This document shows, in pieces, positions 8,141 through 17,666 of a DNA stretch of 32,444 bases (position 1 is its first letter; the number at the start of each line of letters is the position of its first letter). The DNA lies in the NCBI GenBank assembly GCA_043810345.1, contig JBDROF010000053.1, positions 1-32,444 on the forward strand, read 5' to 3'. The notes beneath the pieces were generated by a model. It ran no database searches, was not told the origin of the DNA, and was given only the letters and a program-made list of their open reading frames with translations. This DNA is from QYOJ01 sp043810345 (GTDB lineage Bacteria; Bacteroidota; Bacteroidia; Bacteroidales; FEN-979). The position numbers were made by a program, and so were the translations under genes.

Positions 8141-8899
8141 ATGAAAGAGACTAAAATCGTCACCAAAGATCTCACCCTCTACTATGGGGAGAAGATGGCC
8201 CTCAATACGGTTTCCGTGGAGATACCGGAGAACCAGGTGACGGCATTCATCGGTCCGTCGGGTTGCGGGAAATCCACATTCCTTCGAACCCTCAACCGGA
8301 TGAACGATCTCATACCGAATGTAAGGATTGAGGGAGAGGTGCTGATCGATGGACTGAACATTTACACCAAGAAGGTGGATGTGGTAAATCTGCGGAAGAA
8401 GATAGGAATGGTGTTCCAGAAGTCCAACCCCTTTGCCAAATCGGTCTATGATAACATCGCTTACGGGCCCAGGATCAATGGCATCAGGGACAAAAAAAAG
8501 TTGGAGGAGATAGTCGTCACCTCCCTGGAACGGGCAGCGATCTGGGATGAGGTGAAGGACCGGTTAAACCATTCGGCCCTCGGACTTTCGGGAGGCCAAC
8601 AGCAACGACTGTGTATTGCCCGTACCCTGGCGGTCAACCCGGAGATCATCCTGATGGACGAACCCGCCAGCGCGTTGGACCCGATCTCAACCGCCAAGAT
8701 CGAAGAGTTGATCTTTGAGCTGAAAAAAAACTTCACGATTGTGATCGTGACCCATAACATGCAGCAAGCTGCCCGGGTAAGTGATGTGACAGCCTTTTTT
8801 TACCTGGGGGAGTTGATTGAATCCGGAAAAACCAGAAAAATCTTCACCACCCCGGATAAGAAGCAGACAGAAGATTATATTACAGGACGGTTTGGCTGA
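8141..8899 (+). CDS. pstB: Phosphate ABC transporter ATP-binding protein PstB
   Basis: A 252-residue ABC ATPase. Walker A GPSGCGKST is at 38-46, Q-loop Gln93, signature LSGGQQQR at 149-156, Walker B ILMDE at 170-174 (Glu174 catalytic) and H-loop His205. LRTLNRMND after Walker A and the SNPF segment after the Q-loop are hallmarks of PstB within the ABC family. All catalytic residues are intact. It is cytoplasmic, bound to PstC and PstA through their EAA loops. Confidence 0.96.
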   Translation: MKETKIVTKDLTLYYGEKMALNTVSVEIPENQVTAFIGPSGCGKSTFLRTLNRMNDLIPNVRIEGEVLIDGLNIYTKKVDVVNLRKKIGMVFQKSNPFAKSVYDNIAYGPRINGIRDKKKLEEIVVTSLERAAIWDEVKDRLNHSALGLSGGQQQRLCIARTLAVNPEIILMDEPASALDPISTAKIEELIFELKKNFTIVIVTHNMQQAARVSDVTAFFYLGELIESGKTRKIFTTPDKKQTEDYITGRFG

Positions 8900-8920
8900 T
8901 TATAACTTAAATCTGAAATC

Positions 8921-9610
8921 ATGGAAAGGCATTTCGAACAGGAGCTGGAAAAACTGAAGAAACGGATCCTCAAGATGGGGAACCTGGTAGCAGACCAGGT
9001 CCGCAGTACCATGCTGGCGTTGCGAACCTTTGATGTTGATCTGGCGATGCAGGTCATCAAGAATGACAAAATCGTAGATAAGCTGGATGTAAAGATCGAT
9101 AAGTTGTGCCAGCGGATCTTTGCCCTGCAGCACCCGGTGGCTACCGACCTGCGGATGATCATGGCATCCCTGAAGATGAATAACGATCTGGAACGGATGG
9201 GGGATCATGCGGTTGGGATTGCCTATAAAATTGAAGCTATCAGTGAGTATCCGGAGATCCTCCGGGACCTGAATATGGAAGTGATGATCCGGATGACCGA
9301 TGTCATCGTCAAGGATGTAATCAACATCCTCAACACCTGGAACACCACATTCGTAAGGGATATTTTCACCCAGGCATCAGACATTGAAGAGCGAAGTCAG
9401 CAGATAGCCGGCAAGATTCTGGCGGAGATGGGTCAGAAGAAAGAGGTGATTGTAGTGGCTGCAGCCCTGATGATCATCCTCACGCAGATGGAGCGCATTG
9501 CAGGATATTCCACGAACATTGCCGAATCGGTGGTCTTCATCGTGGACGGCAAGATGATCAAACACAAAAAGCCCGAATCTCTATTTCTGGAGCCAGACAC
9601 GGAGGAGTGA
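8921..9610 (+). CDS. phoU: Phosphate signalling/uptake regulator PhoU
   Basis: A 229-residue all-helical protein with two PhoU repeats (about 10-100 and 115-205). The metal-site-like segments are D-L-R-M-I-M-A-S in repeat one and M-E-R-I-A-G-Y-S-T-N-I-A-E in repeat two. PhoU links Pst transporter activity to the phosphate-sensing kinase and limits phosphate uptake in species where it has been studied. It is the last gene of the operon, 21 bases after pstB. Its final 30 bases overlap the end of the convergent hybrid kinase gene, so the two transcripts overlap antisense. Confidence 0.94.
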   Translation: MERHFEQELEKLKKRILKMGNLVADQVRSTMLALRTFDVDLAMQVIKNDKIVDKLDVKIDKLCQRIFALQHPVATDLRMIMASLKMNNDLERMGDHAVGIAYKIEAISEYPEILRDLNMEVMIRMTDVIVKDVINILNTWNTTFVRDIFTQASDIEERSQQIAGKILAEMGQKKEVIVVAAALMIILTQMERIAGYSTNIAESVVFIVDGKMIKHKKPESLFLEPDTEE

Positions 9611-12600
9611 AACCAATTTCTCAGGCTGCACCGGTTTGGAAAGATAATCGTTAGCCCCAGCCTGAATGCATTTCTCCCGGTCTCCCTTCATCGCTTTAGC
9701 TGTCAGTGCGATCATAGGAAGTTTCGCAAAACGTTTTTCTTTGCGGATCACCTTCATTGCTTCATACCCATCCATTTCCGGCATCATGATATCCATGATC
9801 ACCAGGGCGGTATCCGGGTTCTGGTTGAGTTTATCGATCCCGTCGCGGCCATTTTTTCCCACCACAATCTGAACTTTCTTATCTTCCAGGATCTTGGTAA
9901 GAACGAAAACATTCCGCATATCGTCGTCGACAATAAGAATCTTCTTTTTCTCAAAAACCTTGTCGGCTTTACTCTCTTTCCGGGCAGATTTCGTGGTCTT
10001 TTTGGGCTCTTCTTTCTCTTCCGGAACCAGTACCGGATGTTCGTTTTCAAATATCCTAAGCGGCTCTTTCTCTTTCTTCTGTTCCGGGGGTTTATCCTCC
10101 ACAAGGGAGTGTCTTCCTTTTATAAAATCTGCTTTATCGGGAAGGTAAAGCGTGAAGGCAGATCCTTCACCAGCGGTACTGATGAGTTTGATCTCTCCAC
10201 ACAGGAGCCAGCTCAAACTACGGGAAATGGTGAGACCCAATCCGGTTCCGCCAAATTTGCGGCTCACAGTTCCATCGGCCTGTTGAAAGGCTTCAAAGAT
10301 CACATTGACTTTATCTGCAGAGATGCCGACCCCGGTATCAATGACATCAAAAGCAAGGCAATTGTTTAAAGTGAGCTGTGGATTGGAGAAGGTCACATCT
10401 TTGCCAGGCCGATGGATGCTGAGGGTGACACTTCCTTTATCGGTGAATTTGATCGCGTTGGATAACAGGTTCTTGATGATTTGCAATGCGCGCTGAGGAT
10501 CGGTTTCTATGAATTCGGGAATACCTTTCTCGATTTTGATATCCAGGGAAACCCCTTTTTTATTGGTTAATGGTGAGAAGGTTTTCTTCACGTAATCATC
10601 CAGATCTTCCAGGTAGAGGTCCTCGATATCAAGTTCCAGTTTTCCGGCTTCAACTTTGGAGAGGTCAAGAATGTCGTTGATCAGTTCGAGCAGGTCCTTG
10701 CCCGAAGAGTTGATGACATGGGCAAACTCGATCTCATCTTTTGTCATTCCTTTGTGTTTGTTGGAAGCGAGCAGTTCAGAAAGTGCCAGAATGCTGTTAA
10801 GGGGAGTCCGCAGCTCATGCGACATGTTAGCAAGAAATTCCGACTTATATTTGCTGGCGACTTCAAGGGCTTCAGCCTTCTGTTTGATCTCGATCTGAGC
10901 CTGTTGCAGTGCCTGGTTCTTTTTCCGGATGTCATCCCGTTGCAGTTCAAGTACTTTGGTCCTCTCTTCCAACTCCTCGTTAATGACCCGCAGCTCTTCC
11001 TGCTGTTGTTGCAGGTTCTCCTCTGAATGACGAAGTGCTTTGGTTTGCTCTTCCAGTTCCTCGTTGATCTGGCGCAGTTCCTCTTTCTGTTCGGCCAGTT
11101 CATTAGCCTGTTCCTGAGTTTTCTTCAACAGTTGTTCCACGCGTTCACGTGATCGGGCGGTATGGATGGCCAGCGCGATGGTTTCGAGCGACATCTCCAG
11201 AAACTGCAGCTTCACCTTATCGAACGGGTTGAAAGAACCCAATTGGATCACTCCCAACACCTGCCCCTCAAATAAAATGGGGGAAATGATGAAATGATCA
11301 GGTTTCTCGGTGGATGGCCCGATATTGACCGATGGCAGCTCCTCCGAAGCCGTACTGAAGATCATTGATCTCTTTTCCTTGGCAACCTGTCCCACCACGC
11401 CGTTTCCAAATGCGAAGGATTTGATCTCCGGGTCACAGGCAAACATGGCAGTGAGGTTAAGGTTGTTTTGATCTCCGGTAACAAATAACAGGCCCACGTG
11501 AGAATCGAGGTAATGCGCCAGGAAAGTCAGCACCTCATTGGAGAGATCTTTGATAGTTTGCTCACCGCTGCTCTTCAGGCTCAGTTGGTTCAAACCGGTT
11601 TTGAGCCAATCCTGGTTTTTGATCTCCAGGGAGGCTTCCCGAAGGGTTTTGGTCATGTTGAAAAGAGAGATCCCCAGGGTATCCTGGTCACTTCGGGGAA
11701 CCACGTTGGTAGAGTAATCCCCACTGGCAATTGCCTTGGCCTGTTTCACCACCCCCTTGAAACTCTCCACCATCTCATTCATGGATTTACCGAGGGTATC
11801 CTGCTGGCTGCGGATAGGAATCTTTTTAGTGTAATCTCCCAGGGCGATAGACTGACTAACATCTGCATATTGCTGCAGGGAAGAAACAAGGCGGTTAAAT
11901 GTGTGTTTCATCTCTCCGACTTCATCTTCCGATACTTTGATGTCTTTATTTACAAGTTCACCCTCTGCTACTTGTTTGGCCCAGGCGGAGATACTTTTTA
12001 TAGGTGTGACAAAGCGTTGGGTAACAAAAAGGGAGATAAAGAATACAAAGATGGTTGTTACCACCAGGGAGATCTTGGCAAAAGTGGAGAGCGCCCGACC
12101 TACCACATGGGCTTCAAAGGTGCCAATTTCTTCCACCAACGCCCAACTTGTTCCCAGTTTTTCCAGGTAATCAATCTCCCGGAACAAACCCATTACTTCC
12201 ACCCCTTGAGAATTATTGTAATAAGTAACCTCTTCAATAACGGGATTGCCATCCGGGGTGGAGGTGGAAGCGTTGATCTTGGATGCCTGCCATATCCGTG
12301 TCTTGTCGTTATCTTCTGATAGTTGCAGCAGATCTTCGTTTTTCCTGTTTTCACTCAAAGATCGCAGGTGGAGATCCAGGCCGATCAGGTAAATCTTAGC
12401 CGTACTTCCGAATCCAACACTGTACTGGATGATCCTGTCGATCACCTCGGTGGTGACCTGGATACCCAATACACCAATCTTGCGGCCCTGCTGGTTAAAG
12501 ATGGGGCGCCCAAGGAATCCAGTGATGACTGTATTTGACGGGGGAAAATATTCCAGGTCGGCAAAGAGGGTAGAACCACTCTTGAGAATCTTTTTGAAGG

Positions 12601-13144
12601 TGTTGCTAACAAAGGTGTTTATCAGGCTGGCCTGATGGAGGTTTTCCCCTGTTATTCCCTCCTCTTTCATACTGAAGACAATCGTACCATCGGTGTCAAT
12701 CATCAATATGTTGTAGAGTCCTTCCAGTTCCCAGGATTTTTCAAAGCTATATTTCAATTGTCCGGCAAGAGTTCTGTATTGTGCTGTTGTGACGAATTCT
12801 AAGGGAGGCATTCCTGAAGCCTTCATTTCACGATCAACCCTGGCAAATAGTTCCATATGTTCCTGATCTTCCGTAAGGAAGTTAAGGTAATTGTCCGCTT
12901 GCTGAAAATAATTATTCAGATCATTAAGCCGGAGTTGAGAGGTAGTAAAGAGAGACTTCTTGGTCAGGATATTCAGTCCCTGGTAATAGTAGAGGTAGTT
13001 GATAAAGCTAAGTGATGCAAGGGGGATCAGTGAAATAGCCAGGAACCATAGCAGCATGGTTTTTCCGATGCCGATATTTTTCATCGTTTTCCAGTTAAAG
13101 TCGGGGAAGTATTCGTGAATTTTTTGAGTGATTTTATTCCACAT
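9581..13144 (-). CDS. Membrane hybrid histidine kinase (sensor-HAMP-GAF-HisKA-HATPase-REC)
   Basis: 1187 residues. Order: membrane helix at 28-50; extracytoplasmic Cache-like sensor at 51-350; second helix at 355-375; HAMP at 376-430, followed by two similar HAMP-like repeats (IALGDYTKK..QDTLG near 433, IASGDYSTN..QDTLG near 472); GAF at about 525-680; a coiled coil with repeated INEELEE units at 685-765; HisKA with SHELRTPLN (His776); HATPase with N-box NLLSNAIKF and GGTGLGL; and a C-terminal receiver with acceptor Asp1118 in MDIMMPEMDGYE. There is no DNA-binding output, so a phosphotransfer partner must act elsewhere. It lies 19 bases after the other hybrid kinase gene in the same operon. 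The sensed signal is unknown; being next to phoU is suggestive only. Confidence 0.9.
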   Translation of the reverse strand: MWNKITQKIHEYFPDFNWKTMKNIGIGKTMLLWFLAISLIPLASLSFINYLYYYQGLNILTKKSLFTTSQLRLNDLNNYFQQADNYLNFLTEDQEHMELFARVDREMKASGMPPLEFVTTAQYRTLAGQLKYSFEKSWELEGLYNILMIDTDGTIVFSMKEEGITGENLHQASLINTFVSNTFKKILKSGSTLFADLEYFPPSNTVITGFLGRPIFNQQGRKIGVLGIQVTTEVIDRIIQYSVGFGSTAKIYLIGLDLHLRSLSENRKNEDLLQLSEDNDKTRIWQASKINASTSTPDGNPVIEEVTYYNNSQGVEVMGLFREIDYLEKLGTSWALVEEIGTFEAHVVGRALSTFAKISLVVTTIFVFFISLFVTQRFVTPIKSISAWAKQVAEGELVNKDIKVSEDEVGEMKHTFNRLVSSLQQYADVSQSIALGDYTKKIPIRSQQDTLGKSMNEMVESFKGVVKQAKAIASGDYSTNVVPRSDQDTLGISLFNMTKTLREASLEIKNQDWLKTGLNQLSLKSSGEQTIKDLSNEVLTFLAHYLDSHVGLLFVTGDQNNLNLTAMFACDPEIKSFAFGNGVVGQVAKEKRSMIFSTASEELPSVNIGPSTEKPDHFIISPILFEGQVLGVIQLGSFNPFDKVKLQFLEMSLETIALAIHTARSRERVEQLLKKTQEQANELAEQKEELRQINEELEEQTKALRHSEENLQQQQEELRVINEELEERTKVLELQRDDIRKKNQALQQAQIEIKQKAEALEVASKYKSEFLANMSHELRTPLNSILALSELLASNKHKGMTKDEIEFAHVINSSGKDLLELINDILDLSKVEAGKLELDIEDLYLEDLDDYVKKTFSPLTNKKGVSLDIKIEKGIPEFIETDPQRALQIIKNLLSNAIKFTDKGSVTLSIHRPGKDVTFSNPQLTLNNCLAFDVIDTGVGISADKVNVIFEAFQQADGTVSRKFGGTGLGLTISRSLSWLLCGEIKLISTAGEGSAFTLYLPDKADFIKGRHSLVEDKPPEQKKEKEPLRIFENEHPVLVPEEKEEPKKTTKSARKESKADKVFEKKKILIVDDDMRNVFVLTKILEDKKVQIVVGKNGRDGIDKLNQNPDTALVIMDIMMPEMDGYEAMKVIRKEKRFAKLPMIALTAKAMKGDREKCIQAGANDYLSKPVQPEKLVSLLRVWLQK

Positions 13145-13163
13145 AGTGAGCAGTTGTTACAGC

Positions 13164-15206
13164 TTATTTACAATATTGTTCGATCGCGTGGAATACCTCT
13201 TCCGGATTCAGCGGTTTCGAAAGGTACTCATTCATACCGGCCTCGATACACAACTCGCGGTCACCCTTCATGGCATTGGCTGTCAGTGCAACGATAGGGG
13301 TGTTTGCGTTAGGACCTTTTTTGTTATTACGAATCTGCTGTGTAGCTCCAAAGCCATCCAGTTCCGGCATCTGAACATCCATGAACACCAGGTCGTATTT
13401 TCTTTCGTTGGCTCGTTCTACCGCCTCAACTCCATTGCTGGCAGTGATCACTTTGATGCCCCTTTTGGAGAGCAGCTGCACCACGATCTTCTGATTGATA
13501 AGGTTGTCTTCGGCAAGCAGAATGGTCAGATCCAGAAAGAGGTTGTCGAGATGAACAGGCCGGGTGTCTGAGACCTTTTCCGGAAGCTCCAGCTCCTTCA
13601 GAAATATCCGTTGAAGTATCCAATGAAGCTCTTTTTGCATAACCGGTTTAAAGAGGATATGATCGATACCACTCAACTTGATCCGCTTGGTAGAGTGGAT
13701 GGATTTATCATCGGTTAGCATGATGAATGAGGGGTTGGTACCGGTTGGAAGTTTCTCTTCCAGCAGGGTAGAGAGCGGTTTCCCATCATGGTACTGAAAA
13801 AGATAATCAATCAGGATGAGGGAGAATTTTTTTGCCTCAGGATTGGCGGCGAGCTTGAGGGCAGCTTCCGAAGAGGTGACAACCGTTATGGGTATATCGC
13901 AGTATCTGAAGAAACTCTCCACCTCTTTGTTGTGTTCAATTTGCATGTCGATCAGCAGGACATGGAGATCCTTAACTGATTCAGGAAGGCAAATCTTGTA
14001 CCTATCCTCCTCTCCTTTCCCCAGTTCAATAGGGAGGATAGATGTGAAGCAACTGCCCTCTCCGGGGGTGCTCTCAGCATGAATGGTTCCCCCCATCATC
14101 TCTACAATTTTCTTGGAGATCGAGAGACCCAAACCGGTCCCCCCATGGATTCGGGAAGTGGATTTATCAGCCTGACGGAAGGAGTTAAAAAGTGCAGGAA
14201 GCTTATCTGTTGCGATACCCATTCCGGTATCAGAGATTGAGAATTCAATCCGTGCCATCTTATCGCTCTTATCCAATAACTTCACGGAGATGGTAATCCG
14301 GCCAGTCTCGGTAAATTTAACGGCATTCCCAAGCAAGTTGATCATGACCTGACGGAGGCGGGTGGGATCGCCAACCAGGTTGTCGATCATATCAGGGGGG
14401 CAATGACAGAGGAATTCCAGGCTTTTCTGGAAGGTTTTAACCGAAAGCAAGCGGACCACTTTCCCAAGTACCTCCCTCAGGCTGAAGTCGATGTGTTCAA
14501 GCTCCAGCTTGTCGGCTTCGATTTTGGAAACATCCAGGATCTCATTGATGATCTCCAGCAACGATTCACTGCTCTGTTTGATGTCCATCAGGTGTTCATA
14601 GTAGTGTTCGGGCAACTCTGAGTCCATCAGGATCAGATCGGTCATGCCAATGATCCCATTAAGGGGAGTACGAATTTCATGACTCATGCTGGCCAGAAAG
14701 GAGCTTTTGGCGATATTGGCTTCCTCGGCAACCCGTTTGGCATGGTCCACCTCTTTAAGGGTTTTCTGGAGCTGCCTGGTGGTTACCTCAAGTTCATGGT
14801 TTTGTTTAAAGAATTCAATATAAGCCCGGATCTTATTTTGTAGAATTTTCCTGTCAAGAGGCTTGTAAAGGTAATCCACTGCACCGGATTCGTAACCACG
14901 AAAGATCTGTTTTGGCTGGCGGTATGTAGCCGTGATGAAAATGATCGGGATGTGTTTGGTCCGTTCACTTCCACGCATCAGTTCAGCGGTCTCAAAACCA
15001 TCCATGCCGGGCATCTGAACATCCATCAGCACCAGTGAGATATTGTGTTCGAGCATGGCTGCCAGGGCTTCATTCCCAGATAAAACCTTAATGATATTGA
15101 GTTCCGGATTATCAATGATAGATTCCAGGGTAATCAGATTCTCTTTCCGGTCATCGACAATTAAAAGGTTAAATTTTTCATTCATGTGCTCCATGATCAT
15201 GGTCAA
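13164..15206 (-). CDS. Soluble hybrid histidine kinase (REC-HisKA-HATPase-REC-REC)
   Basis: A 680-residue cytoplasmic protein without membrane helices. Order: receiver (LLIVDDRKEN, acceptor Asp62 in LMDVQMPGMDGF); a coiled-coil linker at 125-160; HisKA with SHEIRTPLNGI (His176); HATPase with NLLGNAVKF and GGTGLGLSISKK; a divergent receiver-like domain at about 415-535 (Asp467, FKPV but no DD pair); and a C-terminal receiver with Asp610 in FMDVQMPELDGFG. A leading receiver makes it a target as well as a source of phosphotransfer, perhaps from the kinase encoded 19 bases downstream. In-frame starts exist at 15206, 15194 and 15185; the last gives MNEKFNLLIVDD and has GGAG just before it, so the true start is uncertain. 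Confidence 0.9.
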   Translation of the reverse strand: MTMIMEHMNEKFNLLIVDDRKENLITLESIIDNPELNIIKVLSGNEALAAMLEHNISLVLMDVQMPGMDGFETAELMRGSERTKHIPIIFITATYRQPKQIFRGYESGAVDYLYKPLDRKILQNKIRAYIEFFKQNHELEVTTRQLQKTLKEVDHAKRVAEEANIAKSSFLASMSHEIRTPLNGIIGMTDLILMDSELPEHYYEHLMDIKQSSESLLEIINEILDVSKIEADKLELEHIDFSLREVLGKVVRLLSVKTFQKSLEFLCHCPPDMIDNLVGDPTRLRQVMINLLGNAVKFTETGRITISVKLLDKSDKMARIEFSISDTGMGIATDKLPALFNSFRQADKSTSRIHGGTGLGLSISKKIVEMMGGTIHAESTPGEGSCFTSILPIELGKGEEDRYKICLPESVKDLHVLLIDMQIEHNKEVESFFRYCDIPITVVTSSEAALKLAANPEAKKFSLILIDYLFQYHDGKPLSTLLEEKLPTGTNPSFIMLTDDKSIHSTKRIKLSGIDHILFKPVMQKELHWILQRIFLKELELPEKVSDTRPVHLDNLFLDLTILLAEDNLINQKIVVQLLSKRGIKVITASNGVEAVERANERKYDLVFMDVQMPELDGFGATQQIRNNKKGPNANTPIVALTANAMKGDRELCIEAGMNEYLSKPLNPEEVFHAIEQYCK

Positions 15207-15241
15207 CCCGGATTATTTATGCAGCAGTAAAGCCTCTTGGT

Positions 15242-15249
15242 CAAAGATA
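15242..15249 (-). promoter_or_regulatory. -7 box TATCTTTG for the hybrid-kinase operon
   Basis: Read on the minus strand, the bases match TAnnTTTG exactly and lie about 36 bases before the earliest kinase start. The -33 element is weak. The box is divergent from the transporter promoter about 50 bases away, so the two may be regulated together. Confidence 0.45.
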
Positions 15250-15297
15250 CAATGAAAAATCAAAAATAAAAGAAATGTTAACAAAATGAAAATCCGT

Positions 15298-15305
15298 TAT
15301 TTTTG
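15298..15305 (+). promoter_or_regulatory. -7 box TATTTTTG for the sugar MFS gene
   Basis: An exact TAnnTTTG match 36 bases before the chosen ATG. It overlaps the upstream in-frame TTG at 15303, which argues against that codon as the translation start. No clear -33 TTTG is seen. Confidence 0.45.
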
Positions 15306-15341
15306 TGCTTCTGTTCTGAATTCAGGAAAAACAGGCATATC

Positions 15342-16682
15342 ATGACAATCAGTTCCAGGAACTACATACTTTCGATCACCATCATCGGGATCTTTTTTTT
15401 CATCTTCGGATTTGTCACCTGGTTAAATGGTATCCTGATTCCCTACCTGAAGATTTCCTGCGAGTTATCTGATTTTCAGGCACTCTTTGTGGCGTTCGCC
15501 TTTTACATCTCCTATACCGTGATGGCTTTACCTTCTGCATGGATCCTGAAAAAGACCGGTTTCAAGAATGGCATGATGGTCGGTTTATGGGTGATGGCGC
15601 TGGGAACCCTGTTCTTCATTCCGGCCGCCCTGATTCGCACCTATTCGGTTTTCCTGCTGGGTTTGTTCATATTGGGGACTGGACTGGCGATATTGCAAAC
15701 GGCTTCCAATCCCTACATTACCATCATTGGGCCAAGGGAGAGTGCAGCCCGAAGGATCAGCATCATGGGAATCTGCAACAAGGTGGCCGGTGCGATAGCT
15801 CCATTGGTACTTGCTTATTTTATTTTGCACGACGGGGATGCATTTCTTCTCAGCCTGGGAACGATGGATGACGAAACCCGGAACCTGGCACTGGACGGAT
15901 TAGCCCGCCGGGTGATTAAGCCCTACCTGGTAATGACAGGAGTATTGTTTGTGCTGGGACTTATCATTAGGTATGCTCCCCTTCCTGAAGTTGAACTTGA
16001 ACAGGATCCGGATACCGATTCGAGCTATGCCGCTTCCAGAAATTCCATCCTGCAGTTTCCACACCTGGTTTTAGGGGTACTTACGCTCTTCTTCTACGTT
16101 GGCGCAGAGGTGATTGCCGGAGATACGATCATCCGCTACGGACACTCTATAGGGGTTCCACTGGAATCGGCAAAATATTACACCTCGCTGGTGCTGCTCG
16201 CCATGGTTCTGGGTTACATCCTGGGCATTATCACCATTCCGAAAATCCTCTCCCAAAAAAACGCACTTGCCTGGAGTGGGATTCTGGGTATCCTCTTCAC
16301 CATTCTGGCTATTGTCGTCCCTGCCGGATCCGCTATTTCATTTCGTTTTTTCGATATGATGAACTTACGGAGCGTGGAACTGGTTTTACCTTATACCGTT
16401 TTGTTTATTGCACTCCTTGGATTAGCCAATGCCCTGGTGTGGCCGGCGGTATGGCCCCTGGCCATTCACGACCTGGGACGGTTTATCAAAACAGGATCGG
16501 CACTGCTCATTATGGGGATTGCCGGAGGGGCAATCCTGCCACTTTTATGGGGTTATCTGTCGGACGCATGGAGTTCACAACAGGCTTACTGGCTGGCGGT
16601 GCCCTGCTACCTGTTCATTGTTTACTATGCATGGTGGGGGCATAAGGTTAGAAGGTGGGGAAGAGGGGAGATAGGGAGGTAG
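15342..16682 (+). CDS. Sugar MFS transporter (FucP/GluP-like)
   Basis: A 446-residue major facilitator with about 12 membrane helices. It belongs to the fucose/glucose-galactose:H+ symporter group: FGFVTWLNGILIPYLK in the first helix, FYISYTVMALPSAWILKKTG across helices 2-3, and LQTASNPYITIIGP near helix 4-5 all follow the family pattern. It probably takes up a hexose or 6-deoxyhexose across the inner membrane with protons; the exact sugar cannot be told. I start at ATG 15342 because the in-frame TTG at 15303 lies in the promoter. The C-terminal tail is Arg/Gly-rich and purine-rich in the DNA. A sugar nucleotidyltransferase gene follows on the same strand. Confidence 0.88.
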   Translation: MTISSRNYILSITIIGIFFFIFGFVTWLNGILIPYLKISCELSDFQALFVAFAFYISYTVMALPSAWILKKTGFKNGMMVGLWVMALGTLFFIPAALIRTYSVFLLGLFILGTGLAILQTASNPYITIIGPRESAARRISIMGICNKVAGAIAPLVLAYFILHDGDAFLLSLGTMDDETRNLALDGLARRVIKPYLVMTGVLFVLGLIIRYAPLPEVELEQDPDTDSSYAASRNSILQFPHLVLGVLTLFFYVGAEVIAGDTIIRYGHSIGVPLESAKYYTSLVLLAMVLGYILGIITIPKILSQKNALAWSGILGILFTILAIVVPAGSAISFRFFDMMNLRSVELVLPYTVLFIALLGLANALVWPAVWPLAIHDLGRFIKTGSALLIMGIAGGAILPLLWGYLSDAWSSQQAYWLAVPCYLFIVYYAWWGHKVRRWGRGEIGR

Positions 16683-16686
16683 AGAA

Positions 16687-16709
16687 ATTACGAATTACGA
16701 ATTACGAAA
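16687..16709. repeat. Short tandem repeat of AATTACG in an intergenic gap
   Basis: Three near-perfect tandem copies of AATTACG occur just after the MFS stop, followed by a CTGAAAC doublet (about 16714-16727). The gap holds no other recognisable signal. Tandem copies of this kind may be slippage products or intergenic filler. Confidence 0.5.
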
Positions 16710-16734
16710 TAATCTGAAACCTGAAACCTTGAAA

Positions 16735-17643
16735 ATGAAGCCAACACTTTTAATTCTCGCTGCCGGCATTGGCAGCCGGTACGGAGGATTAAAACAACTT
16801 GATACCATTGGACCCCACGGGGAGACGATCATCGACTACTCCATTTATGATGCAATCAGAACGGGTTTTGGTAAGGTCGTATTTGTAATCAAAGAGAGTA
16901 TTGAGAAAGAGTTCCGGAAGTTGGTCATCGATAAACTGAAGCCTTATATCGACATGGATTTCGTAAATCAGGAGATCTGGAAAGTTCCGGAAGGGATAAC
17001 GTTCAATTCAGATCGAACCAAACCCTGGGGAACGGGCCATGCTATTTTAATGACAGAAGATAAAATCGATGGCCCATTTGCCGTGATCAATGCGGATGAT
17101 TTCTATGGCCGTAAAGCCTATCAGGTACTGGCAGATTATTATGAAAGATGGACCCCGGCCCGTGAAAACGATTATGCCATGGTGGCTTATGAAATCGGGA
17201 AGACGCTCTCTGATCACGGCTTCGTCTCCCGGGGTATATGTCAGACCGACTCCTCTTTGTTTCTGGAGGATGTGGTTGAACGGACTGGAATCGAACGGAC
17301 CCATGCAGGCATTGTCTTTCAGGATGAAGCTGGAAAAGAGGTGGTATTGCCGGAACAAACTGTGGTCTCCATGAACTTTTGGGGCTTTACACCCTCTTTT
17401 TTCGACCATCTTCACCAGGGTTTTACAACCTTCATCAAGGCACACGGGGAAGATCTTAGAGCGGAGTATTATATTCCAACAGCCGTCAACGAGCTGATCC
17501 AAAATAGAAAGGTAACGGTCCGTGTATTGTCCTGTAACGAGAAATGGTACGGCATGACATACAAGGATGACAGGGAGGTAGTTGTTGCCGGCATCCGTCA
17601 ATTGATTGAAAAAGGTGAATATCCTGAAAAATTATGGCGGTAA
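16735..17643 (+). CDS. Sugar-1-phosphate nucleotidyltransferase-family protein
   Basis: A 302-residue cytoplasmic NTP_transferase. The nucleotide-binding signature LAAGIGSRYGG is at 8-18 and the metal-site motif NADDFYG at 119-125 (Asp121/122). A K-P-W-G-T-G-H-A segment lies near residue 98. Enzymes of this fold condense NTP with a sugar-1-phosphate to give an NDP-sugar and pyrophosphate. The short length means no second domain (acyltransferase or kinase). The exact sugar is unknown; the adjacent sugar transporter suggests a salvage or glycan-building role. ATG 16735 is preferred over a TTG two codons upstream because it gives the usual short lead into the first strand. Confidence 0.85.
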   Translation: MKPTLLILAAGIGSRYGGLKQLDTIGPHGETIIDYSIYDAIRTGFGKVVFVIKESIEKEFRKLVIDKLKPYIDMDFVNQEIWKVPEGITFNSDRTKPWGTGHAILMTEDKIDGPFAVINADDFYGRKAYQVLADYYERWTPARENDYAMVAYEIGKTLSDHGFVSRGICQTDSSLFLEDVVERTGIERTHAGIVFQDEAGKEVVLPEQTVVSMNFWGFTPSFFDHLHQGFTTFIKAHGEDLRAEYYIPTAVNELIQNRKVTVRVLSCNEKWYGMTYKDDREVVVAGIRQLIEKGEYPEKLWR

Positions 17644-17666
17644 TTTTACGTTATCAAGAGTAAGTG

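Noticed and set aside
11498..12319. Plus-strand 273-codon frame across the membrane kinase gene
   Set aside because: It is antisense to the well-supported HAMP/GAF/sensor-coding frame, has no domain-like sequence and no promoter or ribosome site.
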